The notes beneath the pieces are model-generated. The model worked only from the letters and a program-made list of their open reading frames with translations, did not search any database and had not been told where the DNA came from. From the NCBI GenBank assembly GCA_046347945.1, contig JAXMFB010000013.1:65327-129326 (forward strand): a DNA stretch of 64,000 nucleotides, in the 5' to 3' direction. Source of the stretch: Zeimonas sp046347945 (lineage in GTDB: Bacteria > Pseudomonadota > Gammaproteobacteria > Burkholderiales > Burkholderiaceae_E). Both the position numbers and the translations under genes were made by a program. Positions 39,469 to 48,613 of this stretch are shown one piece after another (the stretch's first letter is position 1; each line of letters starts with the position of its first letter).

Positions 39469-41120
39469 TCAGGCCGGCTCCCAGCGCGACGATCGATCGT
39501 CCAGCGTCGCGCGTCGCTCGTCGCGCAGCTTGAGCAGGTGCGCGGTGAGCGAGCGCCTGGCGACCGGGTGCAGCAGCGGGTCGACGTCGTCGTAGGCGAG
39601 CACCACCAGCTCGTCGAGCGTGCCGCCGCCCAGGCGATCGAGCGCGTCGACGACCTTGGCTTCGCGCGCCATGCGGTGCGCGATCAGCCGCGCGATCTCG
39701 GTCTTCGCGCGCGCGATCACGTGCCCGTGCGCGGGCAGGATGAACTCGAACGGCTCCGCGGCCAGCCTCTCCAGCGATGCGACGTAGGCGCGCATGTCGC
39801 CGTCCGGCGGGTCGACGACCGTCGTCGAACCGTTGAGGATGTGGTCGCCGGAAAACAGCAGCCCGTCCTCCTCGAGCAGCAGGCAGACGTGGTGCTCGGC
39901 GGCCGGGCGTGCAGCGCCCGGAGCGTCGAGTCGCCGACTTTCAGGCGCGCACCGTCCTCGAGCGTCTCGTCGGGGCGGAAGGTCCAGGCCGGATTGAAGT
40001 GCGGTCCGCTCGGCCGGCCGACGATGCGCGCGCCGGTGAGCCGCTGCAGGGGCGCCGCGCCGGGTGCGTGATCTGGGTGTGCGTGCGTGCAGACGATCGT
40101 CTTCAGGCCGTCGCCGACGAAAGCGGCGATCCGGTCGATGTGCTCGGCGTCGTCCGGGCCCGGATCGACGACCAGCCAGTCGCCCGGCGTGCCGACGATG
40201 TAGGTGTTGGTGCCGGGGCCCGTCATCCGGCCCGGGTTCGGCGCAGTCAGTCGGTGAACGTGCCGCAGCAGCGGCACGACGCGCTCGGACTGCCAGTCCA
40301 GCGAGTGATGGAGGCCTCCATCCGGGGTGACCAGCTCGAGCTCGCCGAACGGCAGTTCCTCCTCGCTGAAGCGCTCGATGCGCCCGCGAAGCCAGCCCCC
40401 GCGAGAGCAGGACACGCTCACGCGCGACTGGCCGCTCGCGTGCGCCAGCACCTCGTCCACGCTGCCGAAGCGCGTGAGCCGGCGAAGCGACCGAATCGTC
40501 GGGAGCATGATGTTGAAGCTGCCCTGGTCGTGGCGGGCCAGTCCCTCGGCCGGCGTCACCCAGGTCGGCTCGAATTGCTCGCCTTCGTCGGCGACCGGCT
40601 GTTGATGCTCCGGCATGCGCGCGACGAAGAATCGCGTATCGAATCGCTTCGGAAGGTCGCGATCGGTGATCCAGTGGCTGAACCAGTGCAACTCGTCCAG
40701 CGCCAGGCGCAACTCGTGCGCGGCCACCTGCGCGAGCAGGTCCGCGTCGCGACTGCGGTCAAGGCTCCGCGCGACCTGCGCGAGTGTGGTTCCATCGGCA
40801 CGGCCGCGCGCGAGCAGGATGCCCAGTTCCTCGAACGCTTCGCGCACGGCTGCGGTCGCGAACGTCAGGATCTCGTCGTCCTGGTCCGGCCGGGCGGCTG
40901 CGAGCTCGCGAGCCAGCGGCGACATGTCGCGCGAGTCCACGGTGCCGCCGGGGAAGACGTAGGCGCCGGGGGCGAAGCTCGCGTTCGTCGAGCGCCGCGT
41001 CATCAGCACCTGCGGCCCGTCGACGGAGTCGCGCAGCAGCAGGATCGTTGCCGCGGGCCGCGGGGCGACGGGCTCCAGCCACGGGTGGAGGCGCTTGTCG
41101 GGGCGGATGGTTGGCGTCAT
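39469..41120 (-). pseudogene. Nudix hydrolase fused to metallo-beta-lactamase-fold hydrolase, one frameshift
   Basis: N-terminal Nudix domain (AATILLLRDSVDGPQVLMTRRS, GAYVFPGGTVD, and a Nudix helix REAFEELGILL after an insertion) followed from about residue 280 by a LACTB2-like MBL domain (GPGTNTYIVG, metal site THAHPDHAPG). The frame changes near 39905, inside the LRALHA segment, and continues in another frame with DDGLLFSGDHILNG-like sequence as FEFILPAHGHVI to the stop at 39469. The corrected protein is about 550 residues. I recall this two-domain layout from Burkholderiales; the substrate is unknown. ATG 41118-41120. Confidence 0.75.
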
Positions 41121-41142
41121 CGTCGGGGCTTTCCGGGAGGGC

Positions 41143-41949
41143 TCAGTTCGGCACGCCATGACGTCCTGCGCCGGCTGCGAAGCGCGCCGCGCCCGCGGTG
41201 GCCTCGCCGTCTTCGAGCGTGCGCATGCCTAGCGTGAACTCATGGGCGAGCGCCTCGTCGATCGTCAGGCCGAATTGCTCGTAGGCCGAGCGCCGGTCGT
41301 TGCGCAGGCAGGTCTGCGGCAGGGCGGCCAGTTCGTGCGCGAGCGCGACCGCGGCGGAGCGAGACGTGCCGTCGGCTACTACGCGGTTGGCCAGGCCGAT
41401 CCGCAGTGCCTCGTCGGCGGATACCGCGCGACCGGTCAGGATCAGGTCGAGCGCGTGCGACAGGCCGATCAGGCGCGGCAGGCGCACCGTGCCGCCGTCG
41501 ATCAGCGGCACGCCAAAGCGCCGGCAGAAGACGCCCAGCGTGGCCGACTCCTCGATGATCCTCAGGTCGCACCACAGGGCGAGCTCGAGGCCGCCGGCCA
41601 CCGCATACCCGGAGATCGCCGCGATGACGGGCTTCGAGAGCAGCATGCGGCTGGGTCCCATCGGGCCGTCGCCGTCCGGCTCGACCCGATTGCGGCGCTC
41701 GCCGCCTGCCAGCGCCTTCAGGTCTGCTCCGGCACAGAAGTGGCCGTTGGCGCCATGGAACACGGCGACGCTGCGCGACGGGTCGGCGTCGAACTGCGCG
41801 AACGCCGCCGCCAGCGCTTCGGCAGTGGGGCGGTCGACGGCGTTGCGCGCCTCGGGGCGCGACAGCGTCACGATGGTGACCGGACCGTCGTGCTCGACCG
41901 TGACCGGACGGCGGTCGTCGTTCCGGTGGAGGGCTCCGGACGTGGCCAT
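41143..41949 (-). CDS. Enoyl-CoA hydratase/isomerase family protein
   Basis: A 268-residue crotonase-fold protein. It has the family VTIVTLSRPEARNAVD, the oxyanion-hole segment GHFCAGADLKAL, and the second oxyanion block AISGYAVAGGLELALWCDLRI. At the usual catalytic Glu positions the sequence reads RRFGVPLIDGGTVRLPRLIG, with Asp instead of Glu, so hydratase activity is uncertain. SD AGGAGG precedes ATG 41947-41949. It lies 15 bp downstream of the FadB-like gene and is probably cotranscribed. Confidence 0.85.
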   Translation of the reverse strand: MATSGALHRNDDRRPVTVEHDGPVTIVTLSRPEARNAVDRPTAEALAAAFAQFDADPSRSVAVFHGANGHFCAGADLKALAGGERRNRVEPDGDGPMGPSRMLLSKPVIAAISGYAVAGGLELALWCDLRIIEESATLGVFCRRFGVPLIDGGTVRLPRLIGLSHALDLILTGRAVSADEALRIGLANRVVADGTSRSAAVALAHELAALPQTCLRNDRRSAYEQFGLTIDEALAHEFTLGMRTLEDGEATAGAARFAAGAGRHGVPN

Positions 41950-41963
41950 GGACAACCTCCTGA

Positions 41964-44221
41964 CTAGATGGGCGTGTCCCGCTCGGCGTGCTCGAGCAAT
42001 GACGCCGGTGGCGCGAAGCGCTCGCCGTAACGCTGCGCGAGTTCCCGGGCGCGAGCCACGAAGGCGCGCACGCCCACGTGGTTGACGAACTGGACCGTGC
42101 CGCCGGTCCATGCAGGAAATCCCCAGCCGAAGATCGCGCCGATGTTCGCGTCGCGCGTCGACTCCAGCACGCCCTCCTCGATGCAGCGCACCGTCTCGAT
42201 CGCCTGCGCGTAGAGCATCCGGTCCTTCACGTCCTCGAACGGGATCGCGCGCCCGCCGCGCTCGAACACCTTGAGGCCGGACCACAGCGACTTCTCGCCG
42301 TCGTGCGGGTAATCGTAGAAGCCGCCGCCGTAGGCCCGGCCCATGCGCTTGAACCCGTGAGCCATCTTCTCGAGCACATACACGGCCGACTCCGGCACCC
42401 TGCGGCTCTTGACCTTGTGCGCGTGCCGGTGTCCGTGCTCGTGCTCGTGCTCGTGCTCGTGCGCATGCGCATGCCCGTGGTCATGTTCATGTCCGTGCGC
42501 ATGTCCATGGCCGTGCTCGTGCTCGTGTTGCTCACGCTCCAGGTCGGCCAGCTCCTGGTGAAGCACGTCGTCGGCCAGCTTCAGCGAGACTTCGTCCAGC
42601 ACTGCAAGCGGCCCGACGGGCATCCCGATCTGCCATCCGGCGTTCTCCACCATCGCTGCGGGGACGCCTTCGCCCAGCAGCGCCATCCCCTCGTTGACGA
42701 AGGTGCCGAAGACCCGGCTCGTGTAGAAGCCACGCGAATCGTTGACGACGATGGGCGTCTTGCCGATCTGCAACACGAAGTCGTAGGCCTTCGCCAGCGT
42801 ATCGGCCGATGTCTTCCTGCCCTTGATGATCTCCACCAGCTGCATGCGGTCCACCGGGGAGAAGGTGGCAGTCCGATGAACTGTTCGGCGCGCCCTGAGG
42901 CCTCGGCCAATCCGGTGATCGGCAGTGTCGAGGTGTTCGACGCGACGATCGTATCGCCGCCCACGACCGCTTCGGCTTCCTGCGTGACCCGCGCCTTCAG
43001 TTCGCGATTCTCGAACACCGCCTCGATCACCAGGTCGCAATTCGACAGGAGGGCGGCGTCGGCGGTCGGCGTGATCGCCGCCAGGACCTTGTCGGCGTCG
43101 GCGGCCGACATGCGCCCCTTCTCGACGCGCTTGGCGAGCAACCGAGCCGAGTACGCCTTGCCCTGCTCGGCCCTGGCGAGATCGACGTCCTTCAGCACGC
43201 ATGGAACGCCCCGGCTGGCGCACGCCCACGCGATGCCCGCGCCCATCATCCCTGCGCCCAGGATGCCGACGCGGGTGGCGCGCCAGCGCGGCGGATCGGC
43301 AGGCCGGCTCTTGCCGGCCTTCACCTCGTTGAGCTGGAAGAACAGGGTGCCGATCATGTTCCTGGCCACCTGCCCGGTGACGAGCCGCGTCATGTAGCGC
43401 GACTCGATACGCATCGCGGTGTCGAAGTCGACCTGCGCGCCTTCCACGGCAGCCGCGAGAATCGCCTCGGGTGCGGGATAGTTCCCGTGTGTCTGTTGCT
43501 GGAGGATGGCGGGCGCGATCGGCAGCATCCCCGCGACTGCCGGACTCGCGGGCGTGCCGCCCGGAATGCGGTGTTTCGGGTCGTCCCAGGGCTGCTGCGG
43601 GTGAGGGTGCGCATCGATCCAGGCCCGGGCGCGAGTGAGCAGGTCGTCGCGATCGCGCGCCAGCCCATCGATGAGGCCCATCTCGAGCGCCTTCGCAGGC
43701 GCGACGCGGCGTCCCTCGCTCAGGTAGGGGAGCGCGTGCTGCAGTCCGATCAGGCGCACGGTCTTCACGACGCCGCCGGCGCCCGGCAGCAGCCCCAGCG
43801 TCACCTCGGGGAAGCCGATCTCGATCGACGGGTCGTCGATGCACAGCCGTGCGTGGCAGGACAGCGCGAGTTCCAGTCCGCCGCCGAGCGCGCTGCCGTT
43901 GATGGCGGCGACGACAGGCCTTCCGAGCTTCTCGATCCGCCGCAGGCACGCCTTCATCGCTTCCAGTTCGTGGAAGAACGTCGCCGCATTCTCTGGTCGA
44001 ACAGCGATCAGGGTGCGCAGGTCGCCGCCCGCGAAGAAGGTTCGCTTGGCCGAAGTGACGATGACGCCACGGATCTGCTCCCGCTCGCCTTCCAGCCGAA
44101 CGACGATCGCGCGAAGGTCGGCCTGGAAGGCGGCATTCATCGTATTGACCGGCTGGTCGGGGGCATCGAGAAGCAGTGTCACGACGCCATGGGCGTCCTT
44201 CTCGTAGCGGATGCTGGACAT
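41964..44221 (-). pseudogene. FadB-like multifunctional enoyl-CoA hydratase/3-hydroxyacyl-CoA dehydrogenase, one frameshift
   Basis: N-terminal crotonase domain (GTFFAGGDLRTL-type segment TFFAGGDLRTLI, GSALGGGLELALSCHARL, FPEVTLGLLPGAGG) then an NAD-binding domain (VGILGAGMMGAGIAWACA, IVASNTSTLPITGLA) and a C-terminal 3HCDH domain (NDSRGFYTSRVF, FGWGFPAWTGG). The frame breaks near 42870: the conserved IGLHFFSPVDRMQ reads IGL-PPS in one frame and FSPVDRMQ in the other. Corrected length is about 750 residues. A 37-residue alternating His tract interrupts the C-terminal domain. It oxidises fatty acyl-CoA intermediates. Confidence 0.85.
42417..42527 (-). repeat. Strict His-x-His repeat inside the FadB-like protein
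   Basis: The coding strand encodes 37 residues in which every second one is His (19 His), the others being Glu, Gly, Ala, Asp and Arg. On the plus strand this shows as repeated GTGCTC/GTGCGC/GTGTCC hexamers. It lies between LADLEREQ and KVKSRRVPESAVY, within the helical 3-hydroxyacyl-CoA dehydrogenase region. Comparable His-rich runs in HypB, SlyD or ZIP transporters bind Ni or Zn. Confidence 0.9.
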
Positions 44222-44342
44222 GCGAACTCCGGACGGGGCGGGAATGATCGGAAGCGTCCAATCATAAACCGTCGCGGGCGGCGTCCGTCGGCCGCCGGAG
44301 AGTGGCTGCCCGATGCGGGGCAGCCGATGCCTTCAGGAGGCC

Positions 44343-47333
44343 TCAGATCGGCAGCGTGATCCGCCGCGAGGCGTCGCGAGAGCCGATCGCGCTGCCCAGG
44401 ATGATGTCGGCGGTCTCCTGGTCGCGGATCAGCGTCACCGCGTTGGGAACCGCGAGCAGGCGCTCCCGATCGAGCGGCCGGCACACTCCATAGCCCTGCG
44501 CATAGTCGACCTGGAGTTCGATGAGTGACTTGACGATGCCCGCGTTCTCGGCCCATTCGGCCACGCAGCCCATCCCGAGCTCGTGTGCCAGGTCGACCAC
44601 TGCGCGCGTGATCGCGAAATTCGCCCGATTCAGGTTGACGTCGCGGATGAAGTTACCGTCGATCTTGACCAGGTCGCCGGGAAGCTCCTTCAGGTAACTG
44701 AAGGACGTGTAGCCCGCGCCGAAGTCGTCCAGCGCGACCATCGCGCCGAACGACTTGACCCGATCGACGAAGCGTCGTGTCGTGTTCAGGTCGTACAGGG
44801 CGACGCTCTCCGTGATCTCGAAGCAGATCTTCCTCGTCGACTCCGGATGCGAGCGGATCAGCGCGATCGTGTCCTGAAGGAACTTCTCGTCGTTCAGCGA
44901 GGCGCCGCTCAGGTTCAACGTGCAGAAGTCGACGTTGTCGCGGTGGGCCGGCTGCGAGTCGAGCCACTCGAGCGTACTGCGGAGCACCCAGCGGTCGATC
45001 TGCGTCATCAGTCCGTTGCGTTCAGCGGCGGGAATGAAGCGGGCGGGCGGCAGCACCTGCCCGCTGTTGTCGCGCATCCGGATCAACACCTCGTAGCAGA
45101 GGCTCGACTCGGGGTTGCGCAGGGAGACGATCGGCTGCAGTTGCGTGAAGAAGTTCTCGATCGGCAGGCGTTCCTTCATTCCTGCCACGAGCTTGATCTC
45201 GTCGAGGTAGTTCAGCAACTCCGTGCTGCTCGAGTCGTAGGAGATGACGGTCGCGCCCCCGGAGGTCTTGGCTTCGGAGCACGCGCGATCGCTCGCGGTC
45301 AGGGCGTCGGCCGGGCGCATGTTGTCGAGCACGCGGATCAGTCCGATGCTCGCCGTGACGTTGAACGCCTTGTCCTGGTATTGATACGCGCGGTCGCTCA
45401 GGTCGACGCGAAGCTTCTCGCAGAGCGTCTTCGCCGACTCGAGCGAGGGGCCGTCGATGATGACCACGAACTCGTCGCCGCCGACCCGTGCGGCGACGTG
45501 TGGCGGCCTGATCACTTCGCGCATTCGCGTCGCCATCTGGCGAAGGATCTGGTCTCCGGCGGCGTGCCCGAACAGGTCGTTGACCAGCTTGAAGCGGTCG
45601 AGGTCGACGTAAGCCAGGCACACCGGGCGGTTGCCTGCCGAGCCGATGGCCTTTTGCAGATGGATCTCGAAGCCGCGACGGTTCAGCAGGCCGGTCAGTG
45701 AGTCGTGGTCGACGAGGAACTTCAGTTGCCCCTCGGCCTCCTTGCGTGCGGTGATCTCCTCGATCCATCCCTCGTACCGCTCGGCCTTCCGAACCGCACG
45801 CACATGGAACCAGCGCCGTTTGCCGTCCGGGCGTTCGATCGCCAGCTCGGTGTCCATCATCCGGTCGCTCGAGGTCAGCTCCTTGACGGCCTTCAGTGCC
45901 TCGAGGTTCGTCAGTTCGACCCAGTTCAGTCCGATCTTGGAGTTGCGGCGCCCGTTGCCCGGGAACATCTCGGCAAAGGTCGGGTTGTGTTCGATGAGAG
46001 TCCCGTCGTGCTTCATCGAGAAGATGCCGACGGGCATCGCGTTGTAGTTCTCGCGGAACCGTTGCAGGGCGGTGACGGCGCTGTGCTGGGCGGAGATTCG
46101 GGCTTCTCTCTCGTGTTGAAGTTTCGCAGCGAGGGCGATTCCCGAGAGGACGGCAGCGGATATCGCAGCGACTTGGCTATTCATCACCTTGGTCAGAGAG
46201 CCTGGGTAGCCAAGAGCGTTGACTATTTCTCCGAACATCCCCAGCCCGGTTACAAACCAGGAGAGCGCGTACCAGATCGCAACTGGCGAGGCGTCCTTGC
46301 GAAGGATCTGGGCGAGGAAAAGGAAGATAGTGACCGTCGTGATAACACCCAGCACCCATATGAGGACAATGCTTGCGTGCGCGGGCGCCAGAAGAGTCAG
46401 ACCGGCCGCTAGGAGATACGTGACGTAGAGGCAGGGAAGCAAGAAGGAGGTGCGGGCCCCCTGAATTTGCTGCCCGAACAACTCCTGAAAGAGAGCGACA
46501 GTCAATACCAAGTGAAGTAGGAGGGTGAGGTTCTTTACGACTGGAACGAACCGTGCGTCGAGCACCCAGCCAATCCACTTGAGGTCCCAGCCGAAGTTGA
46601 ATCCGGCGATGCGAAGGCTGGTGACTAAGAGCGCTGCGAGCAGAAAGAACGTCTTGTCGCGGTTCAACAGCGAAACGATGGCGCCGAAGACCGCCAGACC
46701 AAGCATGCCCCCGAAGAGCAGTCCCCCGAGTCTGTCGGAGGCAATCAGGTGTGGCGCAAGGGAAGAGCCTGGCTGCAAGACAACTTGTGGCTTGACGACT
46801 GATTCTCCACGCAGTCGTCCAACAATTTGCACTCGGCCGTTCGTCGCATGAAGGCCTTCGAAGGCAATTCCGCTGCGTGTCTCCGTAACGGCTAGCTTGG
46901 CGATTGCGAGAGTGTTGGCACTATCCGCAGGGATGCCAACTTGCCAGAATTCCGGATTCTTGCCGCGGAGCTGCCGCAATTCGATCGAAAGGTCGGACAG
47001 GGTCGGATCAACTTCAGCAGTGAGAGAAATCCAGAAGGACCCTTCCGGCGTCAGGCCCCGACTGGGCGCTACGCCGTCCGCCTCGGAGAAGAAACGATTG
47101 GTTGCCTCCTCAACTGGAATTCCGGGATCGGGGTCAGGGAGGTAGCTCAGCGATACAGTGCCGTCAGGTTCATCGGTGATGCTCTGGGAGACCAGCAGCC
47201 CGGCTGACACGAATCCCAGAATGATCGCTATGGAGGCCGCAAGCGTCTTCATCAGATGAAGAAGCTGCGACGCGCCTCCAACTGCATGCGAGAACGAATG
47301 TCCTCGCAGGCCTAGCGCCCGAGCGATCGACAT
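44343..47333 (-). CDS. 7TM-DISM receptor with PAS, GGDEF and EAL domains
   Basis: A 996-residue c-di-GMP signalling protein. The N-terminus has one membrane helix (LAASIAIILGFVSAGLLV), a periplasmic 7TMR-DISMED2-like domain, then about seven membrane segments (from GGLLFGGMLGLAVFGAI to VAAISAAVLSGIALA), a PAS domain (NYNAMPVGIFSMKHDGTLIEHNP), a GGDEF domain with intact RVGGDEFVVI, and an EAL domain with YEVLIRM, CFEITES, LDDFGAGYTSF and KIDGNFI. Both catalytic sets look complete, so synthase and phosphodiesterase activity are possible. ATG 47331-47333 behind AAAAGG. The sensory half is lower in G+C than the catalytic half. Confidence 0.9.
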   Translation of the reverse strand: MSIARALGLRGHSFSHAVGGASQLLHLMKTLAASIAIILGFVSAGLLVSQSITDEPDGTVSLSYLPDPDPGIPVEEATNRFFSEADGVAPSRGLTPEGSFWISLTAEVDPTLSDLSIELRQLRGKNPEFWQVGIPADSANTLAIAKLAVTETRSGIAFEGLHATNGRVQIVGRLRGESVVKPQVVLQPGSSLAPHLIASDRLGGLLFGGMLGLAVFGAIVSLLNRDKTFFLLAALLVTSLRIAGFNFGWDLKWIGWVLDARFVPVVKNLTLLLHLVLTVALFQELFGQQIQGARTSFLLPCLYVTYLLAAGLTLLAPAHASIVLIWVLGVITTVTIFLFLAQILRKDASPVAIWYALSWFVTGLGMFGEIVNALGYPGSLTKVMNSQVAAISAAVLSGIALAAKLQHEREARISAQHSAVTALQRFRENYNAMPVGIFSMKHDGTLIEHNPTFAEMFPGNGRRNSKIGLNWVELTNLEALKAVKELTSSDRMMDTELAIERPDGKRRWFHVRAVRKAERYEGWIEEITARKEAEGQLKFLVDHDSLTGLLNRRGFEIHLQKAIGSAGNRPVCLAYVDLDRFKLVNDLFGHAAGDQILRQMATRMREVIRPPHVAARVGGDEFVVIIDGPSLESAKTLCEKLRVDLSDRAYQYQDKAFNVTASIGLIRVLDNMRPADALTASDRACSEAKTSGGATVISYDSSSTELLNYLDEIKLVAGMKERLPIENFFTQLQPIVSLRNPESSLCYEVLIRMRDNSGQVLPPARFIPAAERNGLMTQIDRWVLRSTLEWLDSQPAHRDNVDFCTLNLSGASLNDEKFLQDTIALIRSHPESTRKICFEITESVALYDLNTTRRFVDRVKSFGAMVALDDFGAGYTSFSYLKELPGDLVKIDGNFIRDVNLNRANFAITRAVVDLAHELGMGCVAEWAENAGIVKSLIELQVDYAQGYGVCRPLDRERLLAVPNAVTLIRDQETADIILGSAIGSRDASRRITLPI

Positions 47334-47429
47334 GACCTTTTGTACTCCCTTGCCTTCTGGCAAGGATTGGATGAACCAGCCTGCTGCTGGGTCGAGCGCC
47401 GACGAAAGGCAGAATGAGCGGCGTCAATG

Positions 47430-47457
47430 GGTCGCGTTGCATTTTTGCAACGCGACC
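47430..47457. terminator. Perfect 12-bp inverted repeat between feeM-like and GGDEF-EAL genes
   Basis: GGTCGCGTTGCA (47430-47441), TTTT, TGCAACGCGACC (47446-47457). The arms match perfectly. It lies in the 170-bp gap between two minus-strand genes, 46 bp after the FeeM-like stop and 97 bp before the next start. No T run follows on the minus strand, so it could be a weak terminator, an mRNA-stabilising hairpin or an operator. Confidence 0.6.
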
Positions 47458-47503
47458 TTTCTCAAGGCAGGCTCCGCATGCGCCCGTGCGACTACTTCAT
47501 CCC

Positions 47504-48307
47504 CTAGATCACGGGCACATCAAACGTCACGCCGAACGCGCGATTGGCAGATGTGCCTTTTCGCCGCGTCGAGCGGCTATTTGCCCAAGCACCGCTCACG
47601 GAGTCGAAGATTCGAATGTCTTCGTGGATCTGATTGCACATGAAGTCGTAAAGCGGGTGATCCGTCTCACGCCATCGCTGTTCAGCCGTTCGTACATTGA
47701 ACGCGAGGAGTCGCGCGGGGATGCCCATTGATGAGGGAAGTGTCACCATGCCGCCATTGGGAAAGACTTCCTCGAACTGCAGGTTGATGTAATCGCGATC
47801 ACGGGGAGGGATGCCAGTAACCATGATCCACTCAATCTGAGTCGCGAGGCAGTACCTATACAAAGCCTTGAACAGCGCAAGTTTCACTTGAACGCCGAGT
47901 CTCCCGCCGACCACGCCCAGCCGCGAGACGTGCGCGATGCTTTGGCCTTGGTACTTCTGTGGCAACAGCAACTCCCGCTCGAATTCTGTCTGGCCGTGGA
48001 TGTTCGAGTGGATTCGCAACGTGCCAACTGGTGCGAGCGTTTCCTTTGATTCGGCGAGAAGGATGATGCTATCGCGATCACCGTCCTCCGACTCGGCACT
48101 TCGGAGCGTGCGAGCCAACGAAGGAAGCCGCTTCGCATAGGCGGTTGTGCGCACGTTGACCGCCCGGGCCAGCTGGTCGTTGGTCCGAACAAGCCGGATC
48201 GTGAAAGGGAGTAACACGGGGCGGGGGCGCTGATTAACGGGCCGAATCGAGATCTCGCTGAACGATTCCGACGCGTCTTGGACGTCTGTAATGGGTGTTC
48301 TTCGCAT
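47504..48307 (-). CDS. FeeM-like N-acyl amino acid synthase (GNAT/LuxI-related fold)
   Basis: A 267-residue protein of the FeeM-type acyl synthase family, relatives of LuxI that join a fatty acyl chain to an amino acid. It has PFTIRLVRTNDQLARAVNVRTTAYAKRLP, ILLAESKETLAPVGTLRIHSN, AHVSRLGVVGG, VKLALFKALYRYCLATQIEWIMVTG, FPNGGMVTLPSSMGIPARLLAFNV and ETDHPLYDFM, all matching the family order. The product and any signal role are unknown. Start ATG 48305-48307 behind TAAGG. G+C is low for the window. It lies between a c-di-GMP enzyme and a divergent hybrid kinase. Confidence 0.8.
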   Translation of the reverse strand: MRRTPITDVQDASESFSEISIRPVNQRPRPVLLPFTIRLVRTNDQLARAVNVRTTAYAKRLPSLARTLRSAESEDGDRDSIILLAESKETLAPVGTLRIHSNIHGQTEFERELLLPQKYQGQSIAHVSRLGVVGGRLGVQVKLALFKALYRYCLATQIEWIMVTGIPPRDRDYINLQFEEVFPNGGMVTLPSSMGIPARLLAFNVRTAEQRWRETDHPLYDFMCNQIHEDIRIFDSVSGAWANSRSTRRKGTSANRAFGVTFDVPVI

Positions 48308-48613
48308 TGAGCAACCTTAGCCGTTCGGCCTATAGACAACTGCCCGCTCTCTCAAGTCTGATTCTGATGGCTGAGGGGGGGGCGAGTAAAGCTTAGCGGC
48401 AGGCGGGAATGCTCTCTGCGCGCCTCGCTTGGCAAGTACGTGCCAGTCATGAGTCAGGTTAGAAACAGCCCCTCAGGCTAGGTTGCCGGAACTATATTGC
48501 AGGCGCTCTGCGGGGGCTGAGGCGAATGGGTGCGGCGCAATGCCTGGCTGCAGATATTGGCGTGAGGCGAAGTCATGGCGCGACGCCGGCGCATCGTTCG
48601 GAAAGGATGACGA
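48308..48613. other. Divergent intergenic region between feeM-like gene and hybrid kinase
   Basis: A 306-bp gap without a credible gene, lower in G+C than the surroundings. On the minus strand TTGAGA (48350-48355) and TATAGG (48329-48334) lie 15 bp apart, a suboptimal promoter for the FeeM-like gene. A run of eight G occurs near 48377. I see no strong dyad and no clear promoter for the kinase. Confidence 0.5.

Noticed and set aside
42417..42527. Hexamer repeat read as a CRISPR-like or microsatellite array
   Set aside because: There are no spacers and the repeat is in frame inside a conserved gene; it is a His-coding tract.
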